Assembly: GCA_022340805.1 (NCBI GenBank)
Contig: JAJDNF010000072.1
Span: 1 to 64,000, forward strand
Reading direction: 5' to 3'
DNA from: Chromatiaceae bacterium
Lineage (GTDB): Bacteria; Pseudomonadota; Gammaproteobacteria; Chromatiales; Chromatiaceae
Length of the DNA: 64,000 bases
Under the pieces are notes generated by a model. It had not been told where the DNA came from. It saw only the letters and a list, made by a program, of their open reading frames with translations, and did not search any database. Made by a program: the position numbers and the translations under genes. Below, one piece after another: positions 40,569 through 52,174 of the stretch. The stretch's first letter is position 1; every line of letters begins with the position of its first letter.

Positions 40569-40985
40569 CTATTCCGAGACGCCGCAGCGCATCCCGCGCA
40601 GCGCCGATGGTGCGGTCAGACCAATGGCAGCGATCACCGCCGCCAGGCCGTGCGCCAACACCGCGATCACCGGGCAGGCAACGGTTGCCGGTCTCTGCAA
40701 CAGGGGTCGAAACAACGAACGCTGGCCCATCGCGAGATCGGTGCCGAGCATCACCGCGCCACCGACCGCCAGACCGGCGGCCAGGTCGTGGAACAGCGCA
40801 CCCGCGAGGAAACCGTAGAGCAGCGGCACCGTACGCACGATCGCCCGCCCGGAGGCCTCCTTGTCATCGTCGCTCAGCTCATGTGAATAGTGAGCATGCT
40901 GCTCCTCGTGAGACCTGTCCGACGGCTCCTCGGTCTCATCTATCGGTTGCACAATCAGCTCGTCTGTATCGCGTTCGTAGTTCAT
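40569..40985 (-). CDS. Small membrane protein with HEEQHxHYxHE motif (paralog B)
   Basis: 138 aa, aggtgag RBS, homologous to 38543..38953. Confidence 0.78.
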   Translation of the reverse strand: MNYERDTDELIVQPIDETEEPSDRSHEEQHAHYSHELSDDDKEASGRAIVRTVPLLYGFLAGALFHDLAAGLAVGGAVMLGTDLAMGQRSLFRPLLQRPATVACPVIAVLAHGLAAVIAAIGLTAPSALRGMRCGVSE

Positions 40986-41227
40986 ACACTCACCTTAACG
41001 ATAAACATCTCTGGTGACAGTTATCGCCCGATTGGTCGACGTCTGGAGGTGCCGGTACGACACCTGAGACAGCGATTCCTACCCGGCCGCTCCTGGGTTG
41101 ATTTCGCGGCAGAGTTTGATATGTACAGTATATTATTATTTGCTTATTTACAAGCCCAAAAGCGAACAATTCGGCGCTGCCCTGCCAAACCCGGGGATGC
41201 ACATCCATGTAGCACCCTGATCGAATA

Positions 41228-41250
41228 ACCCCGGCCACCGGGCCGGGGTC
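41228..41250 (-). terminator. Possible terminator hairpin of acnB
   Basis: accccggccaccgggccggggt downstream of the acnB stop; weak U-tract. Confidence 0.4.
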
Positions 41251-41278
41251 ATCATGCGTGCGAACGCCTCGGTCGCGA

Positions 41279-43882
41279 TCACATCGCCAGTTTCAACACC
41301 ACTTCCTGGCCTCGCCGGGCCGACTCGACGAACTCAGGCATCTTGTCGAAGTTCAGGTAGCGGTAGATCTCCGGCGCCATGCTGTCGATCTTGGTTGCGT
41401 ACTGCATGTACTCCGCGACCGTCGGCAGCCTGCCCATGACCGCAGCCACCGCGGCCAGCTCGGCCGACGCAAGGAACACATCGGCCCCCTGACCAAGGCG
41501 GTTCGGGAAATTGCGCGTCGAGGTCGAGACCGCGGTCGAGTTGGCCGCGATGCGCGCCTGGTTGCCCATGCACAGCGAGCAACCCGGCATCTCGGTGCGT
41601 GCGCCGGCGCTGGCAAACAGGAAGTAGTAGCCTTCCTCCATCAGCTGCTGCTCGTCCATCTTGGTCGGCGGGGCGATCCACAAACGGGTCGGGATCACCC
41701 CACCCGCGGCCTCCAGCAGCTTGCCGGCCGCGCGGAAGTGGCCAATGTTGGTCATGCACGAACCGATGAACACCTCGTCGATCTTCCGACCGGCAACCTC
41801 GGACAGCGGTTTCACGTCGTCCGGATCGTTCGGGCAGGCCAGCAGCGGCTCGGTGATCTCGGACATGTTGATCTCGATCACCTCGGCATACTCGGCGTCT
41901 GCATCGGCGCGCATCAGGCCCGGATCGGCCAGCCACGCCTCCATCGCACGCGCGCGACGCTCGAGCGTGCGCTGGTCTTCGTAGCCGTTGTCGATCATCC
42001 AGCGCAGCATCACGATGTTGGAGCGCAGATACTCGGCCACCGACGCTTCCGACAGCTCGATGGTGCAACCGCCGGCCGAGCGTTCGGCCGAGGCGTCGGA
42101 CAACTCGAACGCCTGCTCCACAGTCAGGTTCGGGAGACCCTGGATCTCAAGGATCCGACCGTTGTAGACGTTCTTCTTACCCTTCTTCTCGATCGTCAGC
42201 AGGCCGCGCTGGATCGCCGCATAAGGGATCGCATTGACCAGGTCACGCAACGTGATACCGGGCTGCATCTCGCCAGTGAACTTGACCAGTACCGACTCCG
42301 GCATATCCAGCGGGATCACACCGAGCGCCGCGCCAAACGCGACCAGGCCAGAGCCGGCCGGGAACGAGATGCCAAGCGGGAAGCGGGTGTGCGAATCGCC
42401 GCCGGTGCCGACCTGATCGGGCAGCAGCATGCGGTTGAGCCAGCTATGGATGATGCCGTCACCCGGACGCAGCGAGACGCCGCCGCGGGTCTGGATGAAG
42501 TCCGGCAGGGTGTGCTGGGTGTTGATGTCGACCGGTTTAGGATAGGCCGCGGTGTGGCAGAACGACTGCATCACCAGGTCGGCAGAGAAGCCCAGGCAGG
42601 CCAGCTCCTTGAGTTCATCACGGGTCATCGGGCCGGTGGTGTCCTGGCTGCCGACCGTGCTCATGCGCGGCTCGCAATAGGTCCCGGGGCGGATACCGGC
42701 GACGCCGCAGGCCTTGCCGACCATCTTCTGTGCCAGGGTGTAGCCTTTGCCGCTGTCTTGCGGATCGACCGGACGACGGAACACGTCGCTGTGACCAAGA
42801 CCGAGCGACTCGCGTGCCTTCTCGGTCAGACTGCGGCCGATGATCAGCGGGATGCGGCCACCGGCCTTGACCTCGTCGAGAATGACATCGGTCTTCAGTT
42901 CGAACTCGGCGATGACTTCGCCGGACTCGTTCTCGATCCTGCCCGCATACGGCTTCAGCACGATCACATCGCCCATGGCCAGGTTCTCGACCGGGCACTC
43001 GATCGGCAGTGCACCGGAGTCTTCGACGGTATTGAAAAAGATCGGCGCAATCTTGCCGCCGAGCACCACGCCACCGGCGCGCTTGTTCGGCACGAACGGG
43101 ATATCGTTACCCATGTGCCACAGCACCGAGTTGGTCGCCGACTTACGCGACGAGCCGGTGCCGACCACGTCACCCACGTAGGCCAGCGGCAGGCCTTTTG
43201 CCTGCAGTGCCTCGATCGCGCTGATCGGACCGACCTTGCCGGCATCATCGGGTGTGATGCCGTCACGCGCGTTCTTCAGCATCGCCAGCGCATGCAGTGG
43301 GATGTCGGGACGCGACCAGGCGTCCTGGGCCGGCGACAGGTCGTCGGTGTTGGTCTCGCCGGTCACCTTGAATACCGTCAGCTTGATCTCGGCCGGCACG
43401 TCCTGCTTGCGGGTGAACCACTCGGCGTCGGCCCACGACTGCACCACCGCCTTGGCGTGCGTGTTGCCGGCCTTGGCCTTTTCCTCGACGTCGTGGAAGG
43501 CATCGAACATCAGCAGCGTGAACTTGAGCTGTGTGGCGGCCAGTTCACCCAGTTCGCCGTCGTCGAGCAAATCGATCAACGGCTGGATGTTGTACCCACC
43601 GAGCATGGTGCCGAGCAGCTCGACCGCCTTGCGCCTGTCGACCAACGGCGATGCCGCCTCACCCTTGGCCAGCGCAGCCAGGAAGCCGGCCTTCACGTAG
43701 GCCGCCTCGTCGACGCCGGGCGGCACCCGATTGGTCAGCAGATCGACCAGCGCATCCCCCTCGCCCGCCGGCGGTTCCTTGAGCAATGCCACCAGCTCGT
43801 TCACCTGCTCGGCATTCAGCGGCAGCGGCGGAATCCCCTGGGTGGCGCGTTCTTCGGCGTGTTTACGATAGGCTTCGAGCAT
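41279..43882 (-). CDS. acnB: Bifunctional aconitate hydratase 2 / 2-methylisocitrate dehydratase
   Basis: [51 protein letters not shown], 867 aa. Confidence 0.97.
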   Translation of the reverse strand: MLEAYRKHAEERATQGIPPLPLNAEQVNELVALLKEPPAGEGDALVDLLTNRVPPGVDEAAYVKAGFLAALAKGEAASPLVDRRKAVELLGTMLGGYNIQPLIDLLDDGELGELAATQLKFTLLMFDAFHDVEEKAKAGNTHAKAVVQSWADAEWFTRKQDVPAEIKLTVFKVTGETNTDDLSPAQDAWSRPDIPLHALAMLKNARDGITPDDAGKVGPISAIEALQAKGLPLAYVGDVVGTGSSRKSATNSVLWHMGNDIPFVPNKRAGGVVLGGKIAPIFFNTVEDSGALPIECPVENLAMGDVIVLKPYAGRIENESGEVIAEFELKTDVILDEVKAGGRIPLIIGRSLTEKARESLGLGHSDVFRRPVDPQDSGKGYTLAQKMVGKACGVAGIRPGTYCEPRMSTVGSQDTTGPMTRDELKELACLGFSADLVMQSFCHTAAYPKPVDINTQHTLPDFIQTRGGVSLRPGDGIIHSWLNRMLLPDQVGTGGDSHTRFPLGISFPAGSGLVAFGAALGVIPLDMPESVLVKFTGEMQPGITLRDLVNAIPYAAIQRGLLTIEKKGKKNVYNGRILEIQGLPNLTVEQAFELSDASAERSAGGCTIELSEASVAEYLRSNIVMLRWMIDNGYEDQRTLERRARAMEAWLADPGLMRADADAEYAEVIEINMSEITEPLLACPNDPDDVKPLSEVAGRKIDEVFIGSCMTNIGHFRAAGKLLEAAGGVIPTRLWIAPPTKMDEQQLMEEGYYFLFASAGARTEMPGCSLCMGNQARIAANSTAVSTSTRNFPNRLGQGADVFLASAELAAVAAVMGRLPTVAEYMQYATKIDSMAPEIYRYLNFDKMPEFVESARRGQEVVLKLAM

Positions 43883-44067
43883 GTGTTCACCTCATTCGCT
43901 GATGCACGGGCGGCAGTTCCGAGTCTGGATCGCCGCGTTGCGCACGGTGGTTAAAACCCTGTCGATTACCCGACCCTTGGCGCCTGACAGGCATTGGGTC
44001 GGGCCATCCTGCAGGCTTCGTGCGGCGCAACATAGCAAAGGAATATACATACGTATAATGGATACTT

Positions 44068-44093
44068 TGCATAAATAACATGCTATTTTTGCA
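44068..44093. promoter_or_regulatory. Candidate operator between acnB and lysR
   Basis: TGCATAAATA-acatgc-TATTTTTGCA (9/10 symmetric). Confidence 0.45.
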
Positions 44094-44129
44094 TGGCCGG
44101 CACACATCGGTCGTTAGGAGTCGCCACGA

Positions 44130-45005
44130 ATGGATCTGACCCTGCTGCGCTCCTTCCTGGCCGTCGCCGAGAGCGGCGCGATCACCGAGGCCGCCGAGCG
44201 CATCGGCATCACCCAGCCTGCGCTGTCGCGCCGCATCCAGCAGCTCGAGGAGCATCTGGGCGTCGAGTTGCTGGTGCGCGGGCGCAAAGGCGTACTGCTG
44301 ACCGAGATGGGACGCCTGGTCCAGTCCGACGCGCAGGGCATCGTCGCGCGCTACGCGCAGATGCGCGAGACGGTCTCCAGTCACCAGCGCCTCGAGGGCG
44401 GCAGCGTGCGCATCGGCGGGGGGGCCACCGCGGTGTCGTTCATCCTGCCGGAGGCGATCGCGGCCTTTCAGCTCGCGCACCCGCAGGTGCGCTTCCAGAT
44501 GCGCGAGGCAGGCAGCAGCGAGATCGCCGACGACGTGGTGGCGGGCCACCTCGAGCTCGGCGTGGTCACGCTGCCGGTGCGCGATCGTGAACTCGACGTG
44601 ACCCCGCTGACCACAGACCGCATCGTGCTGGTCGCGCGCAACGACCATCCGCTCGCCCGACGGCGCCGGGTGCGCATCCAGGACCTGTCGGAGCAGTCGT
44701 TCGTCGCATTCGAGGCCGGCAGCGCGCTGCGCCAGATCATCGACGGCAAGCTGCGCGAGGCCGGAGTGGATGTCAACGTGGTGATGGAGTTGCGCTCGAT
44801 CCCGGCGATCCTGCGCATGGTATCGACCACCGGCAACCTGGCGTTTGTCAGCCGGCTCGGGATGGAGCAGCAGAGCGACGTCGCCGAGGTGGCCGTCCAG
44901 GGTCTGCGTATAGAGCGCCGGCTGGCCGTGATCGCGCGTCGCGGCGCCGTGCTTTCGCCTGCCGCACAGGCCTTCACCAAGCGCCTGCAGAGCCTGCACC
45001 GCTGA
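44130..45005 (+). CDS. LysR-family transcriptional regulator
   Basis: MDLTLLRSFLAVAESGAITEAAERIGITQPALSRRIQQLEEHLGVELLVR HTH, 291 aa. Confidence 0.93.
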   Translation: MDLTLLRSFLAVAESGAITEAAERIGITQPALSRRIQQLEEHLGVELLVRGRKGVLLTEMGRLVQSDAQGIVARYAQMRETVSSHQRLEGGSVRIGGGATAVSFILPEAIAAFQLAHPQVRFQMREAGSSEIADDVVAGHLELGVVTLPVRDRELDVTPLTTDRIVLVARNDHPLARRRRVRIQDLSEQSFVAFEAGSALRQIIDGKLREAGVDVNVVMELRSIPAILRMVSTTGNLAFVSRLGMEQQSDVAEVAVQGLRIERRLAVIARRGAVLSPAAQAFTKRLQSLHR

Positions 45006-45151
45006 AGGGAAAGGCGTAATATCCTCGCCTCGGCTGTCGGCCCGGAATGTTCACTATTAAGCGGTTTAATACCCGATAAGTTGACAGCCTTTTTGCATAA
45101 CCAGAAGAATGACCGACTAATTCTTATAAAACCGTTCCCGGAGGAGGATCC

Positions 45152-47098
<1,947 letters not shown>

Positions 47099-47162
47099 CG
47101 GTAATGCCTGTGGCGACAGGCAGCCGGCCCGCTTACCGTGTCGCAGGAACCGACGGATGATG

Positions 47163-47189
47163 AACCCGGCCTTGCGCCGGGTTTTTTTA
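47163..47189 (+). terminator. Rho-independent terminator of acs
   Basis: aacccggccttgcgccgggttttttt. Confidence 0.88.
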
Positions 47190-47229
47190 TCCGCCGGACC
47201 ACCGCGATTGCCGCGTGGTACCGCGGATA

Positions 47230-48012
47230 TCAGCCGCGCAGCTTGAAGCTGATCGGCACCGAAATGGGCCACTCGTCGCGGCCCAGGCGACCCGGGATAG
47301 GCCTGAACGGCGTGACCCGGCGCAGGGTCTTCAGCGCGGCCTCGTCGAGGCGGGGCGATCCCGACGACTCCATTACCTGCAGGTCGGTCAGTTCGCCGTT
47401 GCGTTGGATCACGAAATGAACGACGACCAGGCCCTCTTCACCCAGGCGGCGTGAGGCTCGCGGATAGAACTTGCTGCGATTGATCTGCGCCGCCAGCGCG
47501 GCGAGATAGTGCTGTCTCTCCTCGACAGCGACCGCGACCGGCAGCGGCCGATCGGCAACGACCGGTGCGACCGCCACCGGTGCGGCGGCGGCCACCGGCC
47601 GCTCCACCGGCCTGACCGGATCAACCGGCCTGGGCTTGTTCGCCTTTGCCTTCGCGACCTTTTTGACCACCGGAGGGGGTCTTGGCTCGGCGGCCTTCTT
47701 GGCCACCGGTGGGGGTTCGACCGGCTTGACCAGCGGGGGCGGATCGACAGGCTCGGGCTCGGGTTCAGGCACCGCCTCGACCGGTTCCGGGGGTGGCTCG
47801 GGTACCACCGGTGCAGGCAGCCGCTCGACTTCCGGGCGCACCTCGGGGGCCGGCGGCGGTGGCTGAAAGGCTGACAGATTCAGGGTCAGTGGTCGCGGCT
47901 GTTCAACCGCGGGGATCGGTTCCCGTGACACCTGGGTAAAGGCGGCTACAACTGCGGCGTGCAGCACCCCGGAAACCAGCAGACCAAGACGCAGCGACGA
48001 CATCGGCGTCAC
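47230..48012 (-). CDS. tonB: TonB energy-transducing protein
   Basis: N-terminal TM, Pro/Val/Glu-rich spacer, C-terminal RLGEEGLVVVHFVIQRNGELTDLQVMESSGSPRLDEAALKTLRRVTPFRPIP. Confidence 0.93.
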   Translation of the reverse strand: MTPMSSLRLGLLVSGVLHAAVVAAFTQVSREPIPAVEQPRPLTLNLSAFQPPPPAPEVRPEVERLPAPVVPEPPPEPVEAVPEPEPEPVDPPPLVKPVEPPPVAKKAAEPRPPPVVKKVAKAKANKPRPVDPVRPVERPVAAAAPVAVAPVVADRPLPVAVAVEERQHYLAALAAQINRSKFYPRASRRLGEEGLVVVHFVIQRNGELTDLQVMESSGSPRLDEAALKTLRRVTPFRPIPGRLGRDEWPISVPISFKLRG

Positions 48013-48389
48013 CCCGCCTCGCGCCGGGTAACGATCGAGACGTTTTCCAGCCCACGCGCCTTCAACAGGTCGACCACCGCGACAAAGTGACGAAACGCCG
48101 CGGCCTCGTCCACACGCAGCATCAACTGCCTGTCGGCGCCCAAGCCGGTAAGCGCCTCGGCGAGCAGATCGAGGTCCACTGCCTGCTCGGCGAGGTACAG
48201 CTGCCCTGCGCTATCGATCGTGATCTCCAGCGCAGGACCGGTCGGCAACGGTTCGGCCTGCGACGCACCCGGCAGTGACACCGGGATCTTGCCCTGCGCC
48301 ACGAAGGTCGCAGTGGTCAGCACCACCGCGAGCAACACCAGCATGACGTCGATGAACGGGATGACGTTGATCTGCGACAGCGGCTTCAT
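48009..48389 (-). CDS. exbD: ExbD/TolR family biopolymer transporter
   Basis: INVIPFIDVMLVLLAVVLTTATFVAQGKIPVSLP. Confidence 0.93.
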   Translation of the reverse strand: MKPLSQINVIPFIDVMLVLLAVVLTTATFVAQGKIPVSLPGASQAEPLPTGPALEITIDSAGQLYLAEQAVDLDLLAEALTGLGADRQLMLRVDEAAAFRHFVAVVDLLKARGLENVSIVTRREAG

Positions 48390-48865
48390 GGTTTCAGCCG
48401 CAGCGCGGTCCAGCGTGCGGTCAGGACATCGACCCGTCGCACCAGACCGTTGTAGATAAGCGTGGCCGGGATGGCGACGAACAGACCGGCGGCGGTGGCC
48501 TTCAGCGCAAGGGCGAGGCCAAGCATGACCGCGGACGCGGAGAGTTCGCTACCCGTGGACAGGTCGTGGAAGGTGATCAATATGCCCAGCACCGTCCCCA
48601 GCAGGCCGATGTAGGGGGCGATCGATGCAATCGAGGCGATCACGGTCAGGTGCCGGGTCAACGCCACATCCAGGCCGGGGCGATCGATGAAATCGGCCAA
48701 CTCAACGCGGGCGAAATACAACACGCGCTCAATCGCGTAAGCAAACAGCCAGAAGCTCATGAACCCGAGGATGCCGAACACCGTGACGTCCAGGTAGTCC
48801 TTGAGCAGGACCATCGTCATGGGCTGACTAAACCAGGTGGTATCCATGTACCTGGCCACCTGCAC
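48386..48865 (-). CDS. exbB: ExbB/TolQ/MotA family proton channel
   Basis: IASIAPYIGLLGTVLGILITFHDLS..GLALALKATAAGLFVAIPATLIYN. Confidence 0.93.
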   Translation of the reverse strand: MQVARYMDTTWFSQPMTMVLLKDYLDVTVFGILGFMSFWLFAYAIERVLYFARVELADFIDRPGLDVALTRHLTVIASIASIAPYIGLLGTVLGILITFHDLSTGSELSASAVMLGLALALKATAAGLFVAIPATLIYNGLVRRVDVLTARWTALRLKP

Positions 48866-49060
48866 TGTACCCGGCCCGGTCGCCGTGCCGGGTTGCGATT
48901 ATCGCTTCGGGGCACCCGGCAGTGGAGTGACCCCCATCCCGCCGCCTGCCCGCCCATGGCGTGCAATGCAGCTGTTTCGTGAACCGTTCAAACATCGACC
49001 ATCCTCCTTCATCTCTGCAAGGCGCCCTCTCGGCTACAGCGGCGCGCGTTGGGGAGTAGC

Positions 49061-49089
49061 GGCAACGCCGGCTGTGTGCCGGCGCTGCC
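49061..49089. terminator. Hairpin immediately 3' of the TonB receptor gene
   Basis: GGCAACGCCGGCtgtgtGCCGGCGcTGCC; no T-tract. Confidence 0.4.
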
Positions 49090-49101
49090 CATTCGGCTTG
49101 C

Positions 49102-51372
49102 TCAGAAACTGACGTTCACCCCGGCATAGATCGAACGCCCCATTCCGGGAACCGCGATGCCCCAAGGTATACCGTTGATCTGCATAGTCGAACCCTGACC
49201 GGTGTAGGCCCCACCTGTCGGGAGAGAGTAAGACGTGTCAAACAGGTTCTCGACCCCGAAATCGACCCGCACCTGCTTCCAGGTGTGGCTCGCACGCAGG
49301 TTGACCAGGGTATAACCGGCCGTCTCGATCTCGTTGCGCACCGCCGAGAGATCATCCTTGCGGTCCACCATCACGACCTCGACGCCGTTACTCCAGCCAC
49401 CCAGATCGTGGGTCAGCGTGACCTTGGCGTTGAGCGGCATGATGTTGTAGAGACCGTCGCCGGTGTCACGGTTCTCACCGTCGGTGTAGCTCAGCAGCCC
49501 CTGCACACCCCAGACACCCCATTGGTTGCTCGCCAGCGGCGCACGCGCGGAGACATCGATGCCGTACAGACGGGCCGACTGGTTCTCATACTGCAGGACA
49601 TTGAACTGGTCGGGCTGCCAGCCCGGCCGCTTCGCCGCGTCGATGTAGTCGGTCACGTGCGTGTAGTAAGGCGTGGCCTTGAGCTCCCAGACACGACCAC
49701 TCGCGTGCCAGTCGAAGGTCGCGGAAACCGTGTGCGCCTTCTCCGGATCGAGATCGACATCGCCCACATAGCCGTTGCCGTCGCCGACGAAGTTGTTCAT
49801 GGTCGCCGCCATCGGCCAGCTGGACCAGGTATAGCGCTCGTAGAGATTCGGCGAGCGGACCTTGCGCGCAAAGCCGAACTCGACGTCCAGGTTGGCATCG
49901 TGCGTATAGCGCATCAGCGCCGTCACGTCGACATTGTCATCAGTCTTGCTGCGGTCGCTCGCGTTGAACGCCGCCGCCTCGGCGATCTGATCACCGGGTG
50001 CCGGGGCTGTCGTCTTGTAGCCATGCACATCGCCGGCATTGGTCTTCACATTTTCATACCGCATGCCCAGCAGGCTCACCCACTGCTCATTCAGCTGGGC
50101 CTCCCACTCGGTGAACAGCGCCGCCCGGTCGCGTTCACCCTCGTTGATGTTCTGGAAGGTCCCGGGCCACATGCCGCCGCCGGATGGGAGCCAGTAGTCC
50201 TCGAGCCGGTAGCGCTGGTACTCACCACCTACGCGCAGCACGTCATCGTCAGACAGTGCGATATCGGTCTTGAGTGTTGCGCCCGTGGTCTTGCCCTCGC
50301 TCTTCATCGGCATGCCGGAGGCGCAGCTCATGAAGCCGACCGGCGAACATGGCGTACCCACCTCGGGCGCTGCGGGGGGCTGTGACAGCGGGCCGTACCA
50401 GAAACGCTTGTCGTCGCCGAAGTCCATCTCATGATCGACCTTGTCGTAGTACGCAGTGGCCTCGAGCGTGCCCCAGTCCAATGCGCCGGCGTAGCCCAGA
50501 TTGATCCGCTTCTGCTCATTGTCGGTCAGGTCCATGCGCTGATTCGGATAGAGCTGATAGGGCATCTTCTGGTAGCCCAGCTTCGCCGTGAACAGGTCCC
50601 CACCGGCCTTCAGCGCCATCCCCAGCGTGTGGTTCTGGGTCTCGTAGGCGGTAGAGCCCACCTCGTCCAGCGGCAGGGTATGCCCGGGGCGACCGGTCGC
50701 CGTCGTGGTCTTGAAATCACCCCCGGCCGTGTAGTTGTCGGCCTGGCTCCAGGAGCCACTGTAGTTGATGTTGAATGCTTCGGTAGCAAAGGTGGCAGCG
50801 GCATTTCCGCCATACGCGTCGTTGTTGCTGCGATAGAAGGCGCCAAGCTCACCCCTGGTGAGACGGTCTTGCCCCGGAGCTGCAAACGCCGGCGCGGGCG
50901 TGTCTGCGATGATGGTGCCACCGATGCTGTCGCCACCGATGCTGACCGGCGTAATGCCGGCGAACACCTGCAGGGTACCGACATTGCTCGGGTCGATGTA
51001 CGACAGCGGCGGATTCATGTGATTCGGGCAGGAGGCGATCAGGTCCATGCCGTCGACCTTGATGCGCAGCCGGTCGTCCGCCAGGCCGTGGATCGACGGC
51101 AGGCTCGAGACGCCGCCGGCGTTGTTCAGGCTGAGCCCCGGGACATCCCGCAGCAGGCTCGCGGAATCGCTGGTGGCCGGCCGGAGGAACCGCAGGGTCT
51201 CGGCAGCGACCGTAGATGCGCCAAGAGCCGCTGCCTCGTCGGCCTGCGCCTCGACCGTGATCGGCCCCAGGAGTGTCTCCTGGGCGATCACCGCCTGTGC
51301 CAAGGGGACCAGCGCGATGGCCAGTGTGAGCCGACTCCGTCGGAACGATTGGGGTGCATGGTGCAAATTCAT
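49102..51372 (-). CDS. TonB-dependent copper receptor, OprC/NosA-like
   Basis: Plug MDLIASCPNHMNPPLSYIDPSNVGTLQVFAGITPVSIGGDSIGGTI; barrel KVDHEMDFGDDKRFW; C-terminal SIYAGVNVSF; start at MNLHHAPQ. Confidence 0.88.
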   Translation of the reverse strand: MNLHHAPQSFRRSRLTLAIALVPLAQAVIAQETLLGPITVEAQADEAAALGASTVAAETLRFLRPATSDSASLLRDVPGLSLNNAGGVSSLPSIHGLADDRLRIKVDGMDLIASCPNHMNPPLSYIDPSNVGTLQVFAGITPVSIGGDSIGGTIIADTPAPAFAAPGQDRLTRGELGAFYRSNNDAYGGNAAATFATEAFNINYSGSWSQADNYTAGGDFKTTTATGRPGHTLPLDEVGSTAYETQNHTLGMALKAGGDLFTAKLGYQKMPYQLYPNQRMDLTDNEQKRINLGYAGALDWGTLEATAYYDKVDHEMDFGDDKRFWYGPLSQPPAAPEVGTPCSPVGFMSCASGMPMKSEGKTTGATLKTDIALSDDDVLRVGGEYQRYRLEDYWLPSGGGMWPGTFQNINEGERDRAALFTEWEAQLNEQWVSLLGMRYENVKTNAGDVHGYKTTAPAPGDQIAEAAAFNASDRSKTDDNVDVTALMRYTHDANLDVEFGFARKVRSPNLYERYTWSSWPMAATMNNFVGDGNGYVGDVDLDPEKAHTVSATFDWHASGRVWELKATPYYTHVTDYIDAAKRPGWQPDQFNVLQYENQSARLYGIDVSARAPLASNQWGVWGVQGLLSYTDGENRDTGDGLYNIMPLNAKVTLTHDLGGWSNGVEVVMVDRKDDLSAVRNEIETAGYTLVNLRASHTWKQVRVDFGVENLFDTSYSLPTGGAYTGQGSTMQINGIPWGIAVPGMGRSIYAGVNVSF

Positions 51373-51506
51373 CTGTAGTGTCCTGAAGTATCTGCAATGG
51401 TTCGCACCGCGAACCATCACGCCTCTTCGCAAGACAGGCGCACCGCACAAACGTCGCGGTTCATCTGCCGGCGAAAACGGCAATTAAGGGCGAGATTGGA
51501 AAGACT

Positions 51507-51923
51507 TCAGGAGAACTGTGGTGGCGCGCGGGTCGAATAGGCGGAGAAATGCAGCGAGCGATGGGTGCGCCCGGCGGCCTGGTCCAGCAGCCCGATGGAG
51601 TACAGCGAGACACACGGTGGCGCGGGCGGCTGTGATATCTGCGCGGCACCTGCCATCTGGTAAAGCTTCAGCGCAGCGCAGTGTTCGGTGTCCGTGTTGT
51701 CCGCCGGCTGCGGCAGGTCGAGGCTGACCAGCTTCGAGCCCTTGAGGGTACAGACGACAACCTGCTGACCCTTACCGTCGTGGGTCACGAGCGGCGTCAC
51801 CAGGTAGGCCAGGACGGGTTGCAGCAGAAAGCCGACGATCAGCACCCAGACGGTTGCCGATCGCCTCGACCGTGCACCGAGGTGCCAGTCATCCTTGTGT
51901 GAAATGCCGCGTCCCATATCCAA
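51507..51923 (-). CDS. DUF2946-like small secreted/membrane protein
   Basis: One N-terminal TM, HCAALK motif, ending STRAPPQFS, adjacent to the copper receptor. Confidence 0.5.
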   Translation of the reverse strand: MDMGRGISHKDDWHLGARSRRSATVWVLIVGFLLQPVLAYLVTPLVTHDGKGQQVVVCTLKGSKLVSLDLPQPADNTDTEHCAALKLYQMAGAAQISQPPAPPCVSLYSIGLLDQAAGRTHRSLHFSAYSTRAPPQFS

Positions 51924-52039
51924 GCATCTAATGTCCGTTGTCGCTGCAGCAGCGCCCGATGCGGATTCCCTGCATGAGACTGCTGCGCCGGGGGCCTGAT
52001 TCTGCAGGTGAATACTAACCGGCTCAAGCCCATTCTGAC

Positions 52040-52053
52040 TTGACCCCGGTTAA
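52040..52053. promoter_or_regulatory. FNR/Crp-family-like box upstream of the copper receptor unit
   Basis: TTGACCCCGGTTAA, ~117 nt upstream of the 51923 start. Confidence 0.4.
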
Positions 52054-52128
52054 GTCGCCCGAACGGATCGCCCCGCGGGCCGGGCCGTCAGGACTCGACT
52101 GACAGCTGGATTTCAGCGCTCGGGAAAC

Positions 52129-52152
52129 AAAAAACCCCGCCTGGGCGGGGTT
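52129..52152 (-). terminator. Rho-independent terminator of the sulfur-globule-like gene
   Basis: Minus strand aaccccgcccaggcggggttttttg. Confidence 0.8.
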
Positions 52153-52174
52153 CTCTGCACTTGCTTCAACCGGA

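Noticed and set aside
41258-43954. 898-aa plus-strand ORF antisense to acnB
   Set aside because: acnB on the opposite strand is a full-length, motif-rich conserved enzyme; long antisense ORFs are expected in GC-rich DNA, and the translation is Arg/His/Leu-rich without recognisable motifs.
45095-45115. Sigma54-like promoter (TTGACAGCCTTTTTGCA) upstream of acs
   Set aside because: The essential GG of the -24 element is absent (TGACA instead of TGGCA); more likely coincidental or a sigma70 -35.
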